From: Cyrtodaria siliqua
Lineage: Eukaryota > Mollusca > Bivalvia > Adapedonta > Hiatellidae
NCBI GenBank assembly: GCA_037043455.1
Contig: JAWPHD010010232.1
Span: 1-64,000 of the forward strand
DNA length: 64,000 bases
Direction: 5' to 3'
Shown one piece after another: positions 1-12,716 of this stretch. A program made the position numbers and the translations under genes. The number at the start of each line of letters is the position of its first letter. Position 1 is the stretch's first letter. The notes beneath the pieces are model-generated. The model did not search any database. It saw nothing but the letters and a program-made list of their open reading frames with translations, and was not told the DNA's origin.

Positions 1-3000
1 GGTCACAGTTTTACATACTTATATAGGATTTTTTTTTAAAAATCTTCATCTTGGAAACTACAAGAGCCAAAGGTTTGATATTTTACATTTATTATAAGTT
101 TATGGTCCTTTACCAAATTTGTTCAAATGTTGACCCTGGGGTCACATTTGGGCCCGCCCCAAGGGTCACATGTTTTACATAGACAGTATAGGGAAAAACT
201 TAAAAAGTCTTCTTCTCTGAAACTGCAAGAGCCAGAGGTTTAATATATTGCATTTGCTATAAGCTTGTGGTCCTCTACCAAGTTTGTTCAAATGGTGACC
301 CAGGGGTCACATTTGGCCCCACCCCGGGGGTCACAGTTTTACATAGGCTTGTATAGGGAAAAACTGAAGAAAAAAATACTTCTCTGGAACCACATGGCAC
401 AGAGCTCTCATGTATTACATGTAGCATCAGCTTATGGTCCTCTACTAAATTTGTTCAAATGGTGACCCAGGGGTCAAATTTTTCCCCGCCCCGGGGTCAC
501 AGTTTTACATACTTATATAGGAATTTTTTTTTAAAATTCTTCATCTTGGAAACTACAAGAGCCAAAGGTTTGATATTTTACATTTATTATAAGTTTATGG
601 TCCTTTACCAAATTCGTTCAAATGTTGACCCTGGGGTCACATTTGGGCCCGCCCCAAGGGTCACATGTTTTACATAGACATGTATAGGGAAAAACTTAAA
701 AAATCTTCTTCTCTGAAACTGCAAGAGGCAGAGGTTTAATATCTTGCATTTGCTATAAGCTTGTGGTCCTCTACCAAGTTTGTTCAAATGGTGACCCAGG
801 GGTCACATCTGGCCCCACCCCGGGGGTCACAGTTTTACATAGGCTTGTATAGGGAAAAACTGAAAAAAATCTTCTTCTCTGGAACCACATGGCACAGAGC
901 TCTCATGTATTACATGTAGCATCAGCTTATGGTCCTCTACTAAGTTTGTTCAAATGGTGACCCTGGGGTCAAATTTGTCCCCGCCCTGAGGGTCACAGTT
1001 TTACATAGACTTATATAGGACTTTTTTTTTTTAAAAAATCTTCTTCTCGGAAACTACAAGAGCCAGAGGTTTGATATTTTACATTTATTATAAGCTTATG
1101 GTCCTTTACCAAGTTTGTTGAAATGGTGACCCTGGGGTCACATTTGGCCCCGCCCCAAGGGTCACATGTTTTACATAGACATATATAGGGAAAAACTTAA
1201 AAAATCTTCTTCTCTGAAACTGCAAGAGCCAGAGGTTTAATATTTTGCATTTGCTATAAGCTTGTGATCCTCTACCAAGTTTGTTCAAATGGTGACCCAG
1301 GGGTCACATTTGGCCCCGCCCCGGGGGTCACAATTTTACATTAAGGCTTGTATAGGGAAAAACTGAAAAAGATCTTCTTCTCTGGAACCACATGGCACAG
1401 AGCTGTCATGTATTACATGTAGCATCACGTTATGGTCCTCTACTAAGTTTGTTCAAATGGTGACCCCGGGGTCTAATTTGTCCCCGCCCACGGGGTCACA
1501 GTTTTACATAGACTTATATAGGTTTTTTTTTTTAATCTTCTTCTCGGAAACAGCAAGAGCCAGAGGTTTGATATTTTGCATTTAGTATAAGCTTATAGTC
1601 CTTTACCAAGTTTGTTCAAATGGTGAACCTCGGGTCATATTTGGCCCCGCTCCAAGGGTCACAGTTTTACATAGACTTATATATATATATATATATATAG
1701 GGGAAAAAAATCTTCTCTGAAACTGCAAGAGCCAGAGGTTTAATATTTTGCATTTACTATAAGATTATAGTCCTCTACTAAGTCTGTTCAAATGGTGACC
1801 CTGGGGTCACATTTGGCCCCGCCCCAAGGGTCACATGTTTTACATAGACATGTATAGGGAAAAACTTAAAAAATCTTCTTCTCTGAAACTGCAAGAGCCA
1901 GAGGTTTAATATGTTGCATTTGCTATAAGCTTATGGACCTGTACCAAGTTTGTTCAAATGGTGACCCTCGGGTCACATTTGGCCCCGCCCCAAGGGTCAC
2001 ATGTTTTACATAGACATGTATAGGGAAAAACTTAAAAAATCTTCTTCTCTGAAACTGCAAGAGCCAGAGGTTTAATATATTGCATTTGCTATAAGCTTGT
2101 GGTCCTCTACCAAGTTTGTTCAAATGGTGACCCAGGGGTCACATTTGGCCCCACCCCGGGGGTCACAGTTTTACATAGGCTTGTATAGGGAAAAACTGAA
2201 GAAAAAAATACTTCTCTGGAACCACATGGCACAGAGCTCTCATGTATTACATGTAGCATCAGCTTATGGTCCTCTACTAAATTTGTTCAAATGGTGACCC
2301 AGGGGTCAAATTTTTCCCCGCCCCGGGGTCACAGTTTTACATACTTATATAGGAATTTTTTTCTAAAAATCTTCATCTTGGAAACTACAAGAGCCAAAGG
2401 TTTGATATTTTACATTTATTATAAGTTTATGGTCCTTTACCAAATTTGTTCAAATGTTGACCCTGGGGTCACATTTGGGCCCGCCCCAAGGGTCACATGT
2501 TTTACATAGACATGTATAGGGAAAAACTTAAAAAATCTTCTTCTCTGAAACTGCAAGAGGCAGAGGTTTAATATCTTGCATTTGCTATAAGCTTGTGGTC
2601 CTCTACCAAGTTTGTTCAAATGGTGACCCAGGGGTCACATCTGGCCCCACCCCGGGGGTCACAGTTTTACATAGGCTTGTATAGGGAAAAACTGAAAAAA
2701 ATCTTCTTCTCTGGAACCACATGGCACAGAGCTCTCATGTATTACATGTAGCATCAGCTTATGGTCCTCTACTAAGTTTGTTCAAATGGTGACCCTGGGG
2801 TCAAATTTGTCCCCGCCCTGAGGGTCACAGTTTTACATAGACTTATATAGGACTTTTTTTTTTTTAAAATCTTCTTCTCGGAAACTACAAGAGCCAGAGG
2901 TTTGATATTTTACATTTATTATAAGCTTATGGTCCTTTACCAAGTTTGTTGAAATGGTGACCCTGGGGTCACATTTGGCCCCGCCCCAAGGGTCACATGT

Positions 3001-3150
3001 TTTACATAGACATGTATAGGGAAAAACTTTAAAAAAAATCTTCTCTTAAACTGCAAGAGCCAGAGGTTTAATATTTTGCTGTTGCTATATAAGCTTATGG
3101 TCCTTTACCAATTTTGTTCAAATGGTGACCCTGGGGTCACAGTTGTACTT
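1..3150 (-). repeat. Family C tandem array (~165-175-bp monomers)
   Basis: About 19 diverged monomers repeat the motif series GGTCACATTTGGCCC, TTTTACATAGACATGTATAGG, TCTTCTTCTCTGAAACTGCAAG, CAAGTTTGTTCAAATGGTGACC. Markers such as GGTGACCC recur at about 295, 461, 791, 957, 1121, 1293, 1457, 1795 and 1959. Positions 190-1130 reappear almost unchanged 1832 bp downstream (2022-2962), so a higher-order unit of roughly eleven monomers has been duplicated. The orientation is opposite to the family C element at 21360. The short open frames here (for example 265-465 and its exact copy 2097-2297) follow the repeat and are not genes. Confidence 0.9.
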
Positions 3151-3400
3151 AAATGCTTGTTTTAAATTTTTTAATATCTTTATTTTTTATTTTTTATTTT
3201 TTTCTATTAACTATTTTTTTATATATTTTTTTTTATTTTTTTTTATTTATTCATTATTTTATTTTTTTTTTATTTTTTTTATTTTTTATTTTTATTTTTT
3301 TTTTTAATTTTTTTTTTTAAATTTTTATTATCATTATTTGTAATTTATTTTTTCATTTTATTTATTTATTTTTTTAATTTTTTTATTTTTATTATCTCTA
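3150..3400. repeat. T-rich low-complexity tract
   Basis: About 250 bp almost entirely T with scattered A, of the form (T3-9 A)n. It abuts the truncated end of the family C array. No coding potential; the Phe/Tyr-only frame here is an artefact. Confidence 0.9.
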
Positions 3401-3572
3401 CTGGCCAACTTGGAAAACCAGCCAGATCGGACCAGTAATGGCGGAGTTATGGCTCTTGATTTAGTTAAAAATGCTATATTTTGCCTCTTTAAGACGATAG
3501 TAACTCGCTCCATTGATGTCATAAAAGCCATATTAGCCAGTAGAGCGTCCACAGGCCCTCTTTGGCCTCTTG
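3400..3572 (-). mobile_element. Family B 5' fragment
   Basis: Read on the minus strand, it opens with the family B head (CAAGAGGCCAAAGAGGGCC, then CGCTCTACTGGC) at 3572. It then runs into the B body, with the GGCCATAACTCCGC and TTTAACTAAATCAAG words. It is truncated at the T-rich tract. Confidence 0.75.
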
Positions 3573-4894
3573 TTTTCTATACGATTTAGGCTCAGTTTTT
3601 GTCAAATGGCATCATCAATTGTGGTCTGCTTCTCCTCAAAATCAACGTACAGTTTGATGATTTCATTTGAGTCCACTTTCCTGTTGATAACATGGATCCG
3701 TCTCCTCTGTTGGTTGTTTTCTTACACCTTCTTTCTCCTCGAAATTGCACAGTGAAATTTTTCTGCAGTGGGTTTGGGTAGCACAACCTTTCATCTAACG
3801 TGTGTCATTTCGTTTTCTCTGGTGTAAAACAGATTTCAAGATTGCCTTTTTCTGCCACAAATGCATAATCATGTGCTTTAAACATTCTAATTTGCATAAT
3901 TTACCATGAACGTTTATATAGGCCACAAGTGATGCCTACTTAGTAACTATTATAATTAATAATAAATAATGTGCATGCTTTGAACAGCCTAAAAGCCTTA
4001 GATTTTGTTTTCGTATACATATGGGCGATGAAAATCTACATTTAAATATATTTGGTCTTAAAAAAAATATCATTATTTTACACAAGAAGACTAATTACTG
4101 ATTTTACGAAAAGTCTATCATTTTACAAAATGTATAGCCTGAATGGGCTTCCGTTGTTGAAAAAAACAAACAAACAAAAACACTTGAATAATACTTCTTA
4201 GTTAAAAAAAAATAAGATCTTATTTTTTTTTAGATCTATACACTACATCTATAGATTATTTATAAATCATATTTGATACATTCTTTTTGTAGTTTAGGTG
4301 ATTTATAAATTTAAAAAATAACAGAATATTAAACAATCTGCTGGAATATGACCATTTATAGACAAGATGCCATCGACATTAGTAAACATGGAAAGTGTAG
4401 ATCTGCTGTAAGTACAGTACTGTACAGGATTTATGAACATCGTATAAAAATAAATATATATCTAGATCTACAGTATATTTTTTCGTGCATTCTCATGCAT
4501 GACAATAATAGGCCTAATGACTGATTTAATACGATCAGAAAATCCCAATGTTTACATTTATCGACGGTACATGCGTCAGAAAAGTTGCTGTGACGTCATT
4601 TGGCACATGCTTATAGAAAAAATACTGTGTATGGTGGTTTGTAACTGGCATTACAAAATCAAGTGTTTTTGCGAAGTTCAAGCACCTTTTTTAGCAGGAA
4701 GGACACCTGCGATTTTGTGCAACTTTCGGTAATAAGTTGATATAAACACGTACTTTCAAATAAATATATATATTTGTATATAAAAACAAACAAAAAAAAA
4801 ATCCAAACAAGTACGACCAAAAAATGTGATTAATCAGTAAAATAATAATTTCTTTTGCAATTAGTTCAACCTCAAAGTATACACCGAGTAGCCT

Positions 4895-5020
4895 ATACCT
4901 GGAGATGACACCAGGGTAGTTAGGTCATGAATGGGTTCCCCTTAGATACAACACCAGGTGAATGGGCTTACCTGGTGATGACACCAAACTGAATGGGACC
5001 TTCGGATGACAACAGGTTAC
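4895..5020 (+). repeat. Degenerate copies of the 41-bp minisatellite unit
   Basis: Contains GATGACACCAGG, GAATGGGCTTACCTGGTGATG and GGATGACAACAGGTTA. These resemble the unit of the arrays at 10119-12716 (AATAGGCTCCTGAGATGACAACAGGTTAATC). About three eroded units are visible. Confidence 0.5.
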
Positions 5021-5031
5021 TGTATACGTAT

Positions 5032-5110
5032 TAATATTGGCGTTGGATTTATTTTGGCTATATTGGTGGTCAAGGTCGGAAGCGCCATAATAAATCCACC
5101 GCCAATATTA
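5032..5110. repeat. Imperfect inverted repeat / hairpin
   Basis: The left arm 5032-5057 (starting TAATATTGGCG) pairs with the right arm 5085-5110 (ending CGCCAATATTA) with one or two mismatches around a 27-bp loop. It resembles a short foldback element. No target duplication was identified. Confidence 0.6.
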
Positions 5111-5912
5111 CTCCTACTATAAAGCTTAATAAGATCATAAACAACCAACAGAAATGAATTGCCATTGTTTAAATTTCTATATACAAGGCTAATTTACAAA
5201 CAAGGGGGAAAACTAATTAATACAGATACAAGCACTGATTTGCTGTTTATCATCTAATCCTATAATCGGCAATTGCTTTGAACAGTGAATAAATATTCTT
5301 ATATCTTTTTTTAAACCCTTGTTTTGTTATCATCATAATAGAAGTTTGACAATATGTAAAATCATGTATAAATGCGTTCTTACACTTATTGTTTTGTATG
5401 ATATTGATTAAACAAACTATAACCAAATCATAATTACTCACACCTTCAGTACCCTTTGTAAATTTATTAGCAATTATCGAGCGTGTTTAGTTTGACTTTT
5501 ATTCAAATTGACAATGTAGGAAAAGTGAAAATCGTTCACCGTCATAATTAGTGTTTCTCTGCTCTCTCTATATAATTATAATTTAATTATCGGGATCTAA
5601 CGGTATCCTAAATATAACTAGATCGAATTCGACGGCGTTGCCTTGGTAAAATACCCGCGTTTTATTCACACAGGTCACTTCCCTTCCGCCCACCCCCACC
5701 CTACCCGCACACACACCCCAACAGTATATACATTGTAATCCCTTCATCAAAATGTCCATTTGAGAAATAATTTTTAAATAAATTGACCCTCCACCCCAAA
5801 CCCCAGTGAAGACGTCCGAGTTTTAAATAATAAATCATTTGACATGCTGTGTAGGGTGTATTGCTTTATTAGATGACTATTATACCAATTAATGTGCAAA
5901 AGTATGGAAAAA

Positions 5913-7200
5913 CAAGAGGTCAATGACCTTGAAGCTCTACTGATTGATTTTGATTTCAGGAAGTAGTCATTACAAACTTGTTTTTTGAAAATTTATTTTT
6001 AGCCGTGGCGGCCATCTTGAATTTCCGGCTGACCTGATATTTTGCTAGGATCAATTAGACATCAAGAGCAACATTTCTGTGAAGTTTCATGAAAATCCGT
6101 CAAGTAGTTTCAGAGGAGTAGTCGCTACAAGTTTTCATTATATAACTCTATGTAAACAAAGATGGCCACTGGCAGCCATGTTTAATGTCGAATCAAAATA
6201 ATGTTCGACTCGGATAACCATCATGTCATGCTGATCATTTTAGAAAAAGTCCCATATCAATATCACTTATAGTTTTCAAGAAGTAGTCGCTACAAACTTG
6301 TATTTTGAAAATCTATTTTTAGCCATGGCGGCCATCTTGAATTTCCGGCCGACCTGAAATTTTGCTAGGATCAATTAGACATCAAGAGCAACATTTCTGT
6401 GAAGTTTCATGAAAATCCGTCAAGTAGTTTCAGAGGAGTAGTCGCTACAAGTTTTCATTATATAACTCTATGTAAACAAAGATGGCCACTGGCAGCCATG
6501 TTTAATGTCGAATCAAAATAATGTTCAACTCGGATAACCATCATGTCATGCTGATCATTTTAGAAAAAGTCCCATATCAATATCACTTATAGTTTTCAAG
6601 AAGTAGTCGCTAAAAACTTATTTTTTAAAAATCTATTTTTAACTGTGGCAGCCATCTTGAATTTCTGGCCGATCTGAAATTTTGCTAGGATCAATTAGAC
6701 ATCAAGAGCAACATTTCTGTGAAGTTTCATGAAAATCCGTCAAGTAGTTTCAGAGGAGTAGTCGCTACAAGTTTACATTATATAACTCTATGTAAACAAA
6801 GATGGCCGCTGGCAGCCATGTTTAACGTCAAATCAAAACGATTTTCGACAAGGACCAACATCATGTCATGCTGATCATTTTAGAAAAAGTCCTATATCAA
6901 TATCACTTATAGTTTTCAAGAAGTAGTCGCTACAAACTTGAATTTAAAAAATCTATTTTTAGCTTTGGCGGCCATCTTGGATTTCACATCAACATGAATT
7001 TTTGCTAGGATCAACTAGACTTCATGGGCAACATTTCTGTAAAGTTTTATGAATATCCATCCAGTAGTTTCAGAGGAGTAGTCGCTACAAATAAAAGTTA
7101 ACGGACAGACGGACGGACGGACGGACGGACGGACGGACGGACGGACGACGGACGCTGCACCACGGCATAAGCTCTGCTGATCTCTGATCAGTAGAGCTAA
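5913..7200 (+). mobile_element. Family A element, apparently full length
   Basis: Head CAAGAGGTCAATGACCTTG, then AGCTCTACTGAT. The body has four ~320-bp repeats carrying GGCCATCTTGAATTTC and GTTTCAGAGGAGTAGTCGC. A (GACG)n tract follows at 7101-7150, then the tail CTGATCTCTGATCAGTAGAG and CTAA. The head motif AGCTCTACTGAT and the tail motif ATCAGTAGAGCT form a subterminal inverted repeat. The tail also folds into a hairpin (CTGATC/GATCAG) just before CTAA. No open frame is conserved, so it is non-autonomous. Confidence 0.8.
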
Positions 7201-7203
7201 AAA

Positions 7204-9905
7204 CAAGAGGACCAAGTGGGCCTGTAGACGCTCTACTGGTATGATGTGATTCAAAAACATAAACATGATAGAAACATGTTTCCTGTATATAACTCTATGT
7301 AAACTTTGGGTTATCTTGGTGGCCATTTTGAATATTTGACGACAACGAAAAACACAAACTTGACAGAGGCCAACAACAGAAACCTGTATATGATATTTAA
7401 CTAGAATGGAATAAGTGGTAATATGTCGTTTGATAAATGTACTTAAATTTGACCTAAGTTAAGCCATGGTGGCCATCATTGATGACTGGAGGCCCTAAAA
7501 CACAAATCTGAGGGGGGACTAACCCAAAGATCATTGTGATTAAGTTTCATAAAAATCCTTCAAGCGGTTTCAGAGAAGATGTCATTTTTAACGTTTTCCT
7601 ATTTAACTCTATGTAAACTTTGAGTCGCTGTGGCGGCCATTTTGATTATTCGCAATAACAAAAAACACAAACTTGATAGAGGCCAACCCAAAGAACATGT
7701 TTATGATATTTCACAAGAATAGAATAAGTGGTTTCGGATGAGATGTTGTTTAAAATTTCCTTAAATTTTACCTAATTTTAGCCATGGTGGCCATCTTGGA
7801 TGACTGGCAGCAACGAAAAAAAACCATTCTGAGGGGGACTATCCTAAAGATCATTGAAATGAAGTTTTATCAAAATTCTTCAAGCGGTTTCAGAGAAAAT
7901 GTTATTTTTAGCCTTTTCCTATATAACTCTATGTAAACTTTGGATCGGCGTGGCAGCCATTTTGATTATTCCATGATAACGAAAAACACAAACTTGATAG
8001 AGGCTAACCCAAGGAACATGTTTACGATATTTCACACGAATGGAATAAGTGGTTTCTGAGATGTTCGAAATTTCTTTAAATTTGACATAGTTTTAGCCAT
8101 GGTGGCCATCTTGGATGACTGGCAGCCGCATAAAACATAAATCTGAGAGGGACTATCTCAAAGATGATTGTGATTTAAGTTTCATCAAAATCCTTCAAGC
8201 GGTTTCAGAGATGATGTCATTTTTAACGTTTTCCTATAAAACTCTATGTAAACTTTGGGTCGCCGTGACGGCCATTTTGATTATTCGACGATATCGAAAA
8301 ACACAAACTTGATAGAGGCTAACCCAAGGAACATGTTTATGATATTTCACACGAATGGAATAAGTGGTTTCGGAGGAGATGTTGTTCGAAATTTCCTTAA
8401 ATTTGACCTTATTTTAGACATGGCGACCATCTTGGATGACTGGCGGCCGCGAAAAACACAAATCTGAGAGGGACTATCCCAAATATCATGGTGATTAAGT
8501 TTCATCAAAATCCTTCAAGAGGTTTCAGAGAAGATGTCATTTTTAACCTTTTCCTACATAACTCTATGTAAACTTTGGGTCTCGCCGTGGTGGCCATTTT
8601 GATTGTTCACAAACTTGATAAGAGGCCAACCCAAGGAACATGTATATGATATTTCATAAGAATGGAATAATTGGTTTTGGAGATGTCGTTTGAAATTTCC
8701 TTAAATTTGACCTAGTTTTAGCCATGGTGGCCATCTTGGATGACTGGTAGCCGCAAAAAACACAAATCTGAGAGGGACTATCCCAAAGATCATTGTGATT
8801 TAAGTTTCATCAAAGTCCTTCAAGCGGTTTCAGAGATGATGTCATTTTTAACGTTTACCTATAAAACTCTATGTAAACTTTGGGTCGCTGTGGCGGTCAT
8901 TTTGATTATTCGACGACAACGAAAAACAAAAACTTGATAGAGGCCAGCCCAAGGAACATAAGAATGGAATAAGTGGTTTCGATGGAGATGTCTTTTGAAA
9001 TTTCCTTAAATTTGACCTAATTTTGGCCATGGTGGCCATCTTGGATCACTGGTGGCTGCGAAAAACACAAATCTGAGGGGGACTATCCTTAAGATCATTG
9101 TAATGAAGTTTCATCAAAATCCTTCAAGCGGTTTCAAAGAAGATTTCCTTTTTAGCCTTTTCCTTATAACTGTATGTAAACTATGAGTCGCCGTGACGGC
9201 CATTTTGATTATTCGACGATAACGAAAAACAAAAACTTGATAGAGGCCAACCCAAGGAACACAAGAATGGAATAAGTGGTTTCGTCGGAGATGTCGTTTG
9301 AAATTTCCTTAAATTTGACCTAATTTTGGCCATGGTGGCCATCTTGGATCACTGGTGGCTGCGAAAAACACAAATCTGAGGGGGACTATCCTTAAGATCA
9401 TTGTAATGAAGTTTCATCAAAATCCTTCAAGCGGTTTCAAAGAAGATTTCCTTTTTAGCCTTTTCCTATATAACTGTATGTAAACTTTGAGTCGCCGTGA
9501 CGGCCATTTTGATTATTTTCGACGATAACGAAAAACACAAACTTGATAGAGGCTAACCCAAGGAACATGTTTATGGTATTTCACAATAATGAAATAAGTG
9601 GTTTCGTCGGAGATGTTGTTGAAAATTCCTTAAATTTGACCTAGTTTTAGCCATGGCGGCCATCTTGGATGACTGGCGGCCATGAAAAACACAGTCTGAG
9701 AGGGGCCTCCTATGTAACATTGTGATGAAGTTTCATCAAAATCCTTCAAGCAGTTTCAGAGGAGATGTCGATTTTATAAAATTGCTAACAGATGAACAGA
9801 CAGACGAAAAGCGATCCCATAAGCTCGCGAAGACGAACAGACAGACAGACAGACAGACGAAAAGCGATTCCATAAGCTCGCCTGGCCTTTGGCCAGGACA
9901 GCTAA
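7204..9905 (+). mobile_element. Family B2 element with ~310-bp internal repeats
   Basis: Starts CAAGAGGACCAAGTGGGCC, then CGCTCTACTGG, only three A residues after the preceding family A element ends. About eight body units of ~310 bp carry GCCATGGTGGCCATCTTGG and GGCCATTTTGATTATTCG. Each unit looks like a dimer of two related ~155-bp halves. The body is followed by an ACAGACAG microsatellite, the hairpin CCTGGCC-TTT-GGCCAGG and a terminal GCTAA. Confidence 0.8.
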
Positions 9906-10118
9906 TGACACCGTAATTGCATTATTAGTGTATTTGATGCCCCTTCCTCCAGGCCCACCTATAACATAGGATGAAACAAATGTATACAGTGTAATCCCAT
10001 CATCATGTTTCATTTGTGACATAATTATATAAAAAAAATAAAATCCAAATGCTCCCCAACTTGGGCCCCCGTGCAGGTCCGAGTTCGATATAATAAAAAT
10101 AATAAAATCATTTAATAT
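9906..10118. other. Spacer between family B2 and the minisatellite
   Basis: No gene. Positions 9983-10117 resemble 5718-5848 (shared words GTAATCCC, TCATCA, GTCCGAGTT, AAATCATTTAATATG versus AAATCATTTGACATG), so this is an older repeat or duplication next to the minisatellite. Confidence 0.5.
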
Positions 10119-11419
10119 GGTTAACCATCTCATGTGAATAGGCTTCTGAGATAACAACAGGTTAACCATCTCATGTGAATAGGCTCCTGAGATAACAACA
10201 GGTTAACCATCTCATGTGAATAGGCTTCTGAGATAACAACAGGTTAACCATCTCATGTGAATAGGCTCCTGAGATAACAACAGGTTAACCATCTCATGTG
10301 AATAGGCTTCTGAGATAACAACAGGTTAACCATCTCATGTGAATAGGCTCCTGAGATAACAACAGGTTAACCATCTCATGTGAATAGGCTTCTGAGATAA
10401 CAACAGGTTAACCATCTCATGTGAATAGGCTTCTGAGATAACAACAGGTTAACCATCTCATGTGAATAGGTTCCTGAGATAACAACAGGTTAACCATCTC
10501 ATGTGAATAGGCTCCTGAGATAACAACAGGTTAACCATCTCATGTGAATAGGCTCCTGAGATAACAACAGGTTAACCATCTCATGTGAATAGGCTTCTGA
10601 GATAACAACAGGTTAACCATCTCATGTGAATAGGCTTCTGAGATAACAACAGGTTAACCATCTCATGAGAATAGGCTCCTGAGATAACAACAGGTTAACC
10701 ATCTCATGAGAATAGGCTCCTGAGATAACAACAGGTTAACCATCTCATGTGAATAGGCTCCTGAGATAACAACAGGTTAACCATCTCATGTGAATAGGCT
10801 CCTGAGATAACAACAGGTTAACCATCTCATGTGAATAGGCTCCTGAGATAACAACAGGTTAACCATCTCATGTGATTAGGCTCCTGAGATAACAACAGGT
10901 TAACCATCTCATGTGAATAGGCTCCTGAGATAACAACAGGTTAACCATCTCATGTGAATAGGCTCCTGAGATAACAACAGGTTAACCATCTCATGTGAAT
11001 AGGCTCCTGAGATAACAACAGGTTAACCATCTCATGTGAATAGGCTTCTGAGATAACAACAGGTTAACCATCTCATGTGAATAGGCTTCTGAGATAACAA
11101 CAGGTTAACCATCTCATGAGAATAGGCTCCTGAGATAACAACAGGTTAACCATCTCATGAGAATAGGCTCCTGAGATAACAACAGGTTAACCATCTCATG
11201 TGAATAGGCTCCTGAGATAACAACAGGTTAACCATCTCATGTGAATAGGCTCCTGAGATAACAACAGGTTAACCATCTCATGTGAATAGGCTCCTGAGAT
11301 AACAACAGGCTAACCATCTCATGAGAATAGGCTCCTGAGATAACAACAGGTTAACCATCTCATGAGAATAGGCTCCTGAGATAACAACAGGTTAACCATC
11401 TCATGTGAATAGGCCCCTG
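10119..11419 (+). repeat. 41-bp minisatellite array 1 (~32 copies)
   Basis: The unit contains GGTTAACCATCTCATGTGAA then TAGGCTCCTGAGATAACAAC, with an exact 41-bp period (TTAACCATC at 10121 and 10162). Variants include CTTCT/CTCCT and TGTGAATA/TGAGAATA. A paired GAGAATA variant near 10661 recurs at 11112, 451 bp away (11 units), showing a higher-order repeat. The array is very homogeneous, which suggests recent amplification. Confidence 0.95.
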
Positions 11420-11685
11420 AAACTCGTATTAATGCGCATAGTATTTCAGTACATTTACAAAAAAGACACGTATATACTGTATACAATTACAATTATTCAC
11501 AATCAGTAGTTATATTATTCGGTATACATAACGTTCATGTCAGTCACCTTATTAAAATTAAGTTATACTTGAGGCAGCTAAAGTAACTACATTCTCGAAC
11601 TGCGTAAAGCTCCTCATCCAAAAACTCCAACATCAGAAATTACAGTAAGAGTCAGCCATGCGTGACGCATGGCGACTCGAAAATC
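11420..11685. other. Unique spacer inside the minisatellite region
   Basis: About 265 bp of ordinary AT-rich sequence splits the two 41-bp arrays. No gene or recognisable element seen. Confidence 0.6.
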
Positions 11686-12716
11686 GTTTCATGAGAATAG
11701 GCTCCTGAGATGACAACAGGTTAATCATTGCATGTGAAAAGGCTCCTAAGATGAAACCAGGTTAATCATATGTGTGTGAATAGGCTCGTGAGATGACAAC
11801 AGGTTAATAATCTCATGTGAATAGGCCCCTGATATGACAACAGGTTAATCATTTCATGAGAATAGGCTCCTGAGATGACAAAAGGTTAATAATCTCATGT
11901 GAATAGGCCCCTGATATGGCAACAGGTTAATCATTTCATGAGAATAGGCTCCTGAGATGACAACAGGTTAATCATTTCATGTGAATAGGCCCCTGATATG
12001 ACAGCAGGTTAATCATTTCATGTGAATAGGCTCCTGAGATGACAACAGGTTAATCATTTCATGAGAATAGGCTCCTGATATGACAACAGGTTAATCATTT
12101 CATGTGAATAGGCCCCTGATATGACAACAGGTTAATCATCTCATGGGAATAGGGCCCTGAAATGACATCAGGTTAATCATTTCATGTGAATAGGCCCCTG
12201 AGATGACAAAAGGTTAATCATTGCATGTGAATAGGCCCCTGATATGACAACAGGTTAATCATTGCATGGGAATAGGGCCCTGAGATGACAAAAGGTTAAT
12301 CATTGCATGTGAATAGGCCCCCGAGATGACAAAAGGTTAATCATTGCATGAGAATAGGCCCCTGAGATGACAAAAGGTTAATCATTGCATGTGAATAGGC
12401 CCCTGAGATGACAAAAGGTTAATCATTGCATGTGAATAGGCCCCTGAGATGACAAAAGGTTAATCATTGCATGAGAATAGGCCCCTGAGATGACAACAGG
12501 TTAATCATTGCATGTGAATAGGCCCCTGAGATGACAAAAGGTTAATCATTGCATGTGAATAGGCTCCTGAGATGACAACAGGTTAATCATTTCATGTGAA
12601 TAGGACCCTGATATGACAACAGTTTAATCATTTATGAATAGGCTTCTGGGAAGACTCCAGGTTAAATATTTCATGAGAATGGGCCCCTGGGATGACAACA
12701 CGTTAATCATGTCATT
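11686..12716 (+). repeat. 41-bp minisatellite array 2 (~25 copies, diverged subfamily)
   Basis: Same 41-bp period as array 1, but with GGTTAATCATTTCATG or GGTTAATCATTGCATG and GATGACAACAGG or GATGACAAAAGG. There is more unit-to-unit variation and decay at the right edge (12600-12716). It is an older or separately homogenised subfamily. Confidence 0.92.

Larger units (their letters stand above)
3573..5912. other. Mostly unique AT-rich intergenic DNA
   Basis: No convincing gene. On the minus strand, 3600-3790 has a mildly coding-like stretch (a run reading IIKLYVDFEEKQTTIDD) broken by stops; I do not recognise it, and it could be an old exon or transposon relic. The remainder is AT-rich with homopolymer runs, a hairpin at 5032-5110, degenerate minisatellite-like units at 4895-5020, and a ~130-bp piece (5718-5848) that recurs at about 9983-10117. 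Confidence 0.55.

Noticed and set aside
265..2619. Recurring 60-72-codon frames with YREKLKK or KFVQMVTQGS
   Set aside because: They recur in every family C monomer on both strands and shift with repeat variants. They reflect the repeat, not selection on protein.
3592..3786. Possible exon on the minus strand
   Set aside because: A coding-like stretch is visible but has in-frame stops and no convincing splice-site pair. I could not recognise a family.
4499..4732. 77-codon plus-strand frame
   Set aside because: No recognisable motif, and the composition does not differ from the AT-rich background.
10119..12716. CRISPR-like regular repeat array
   Set aside because: The 41-bp units are contiguous with no unique spacers and the context is eukaryotic, so this is a minisatellite.
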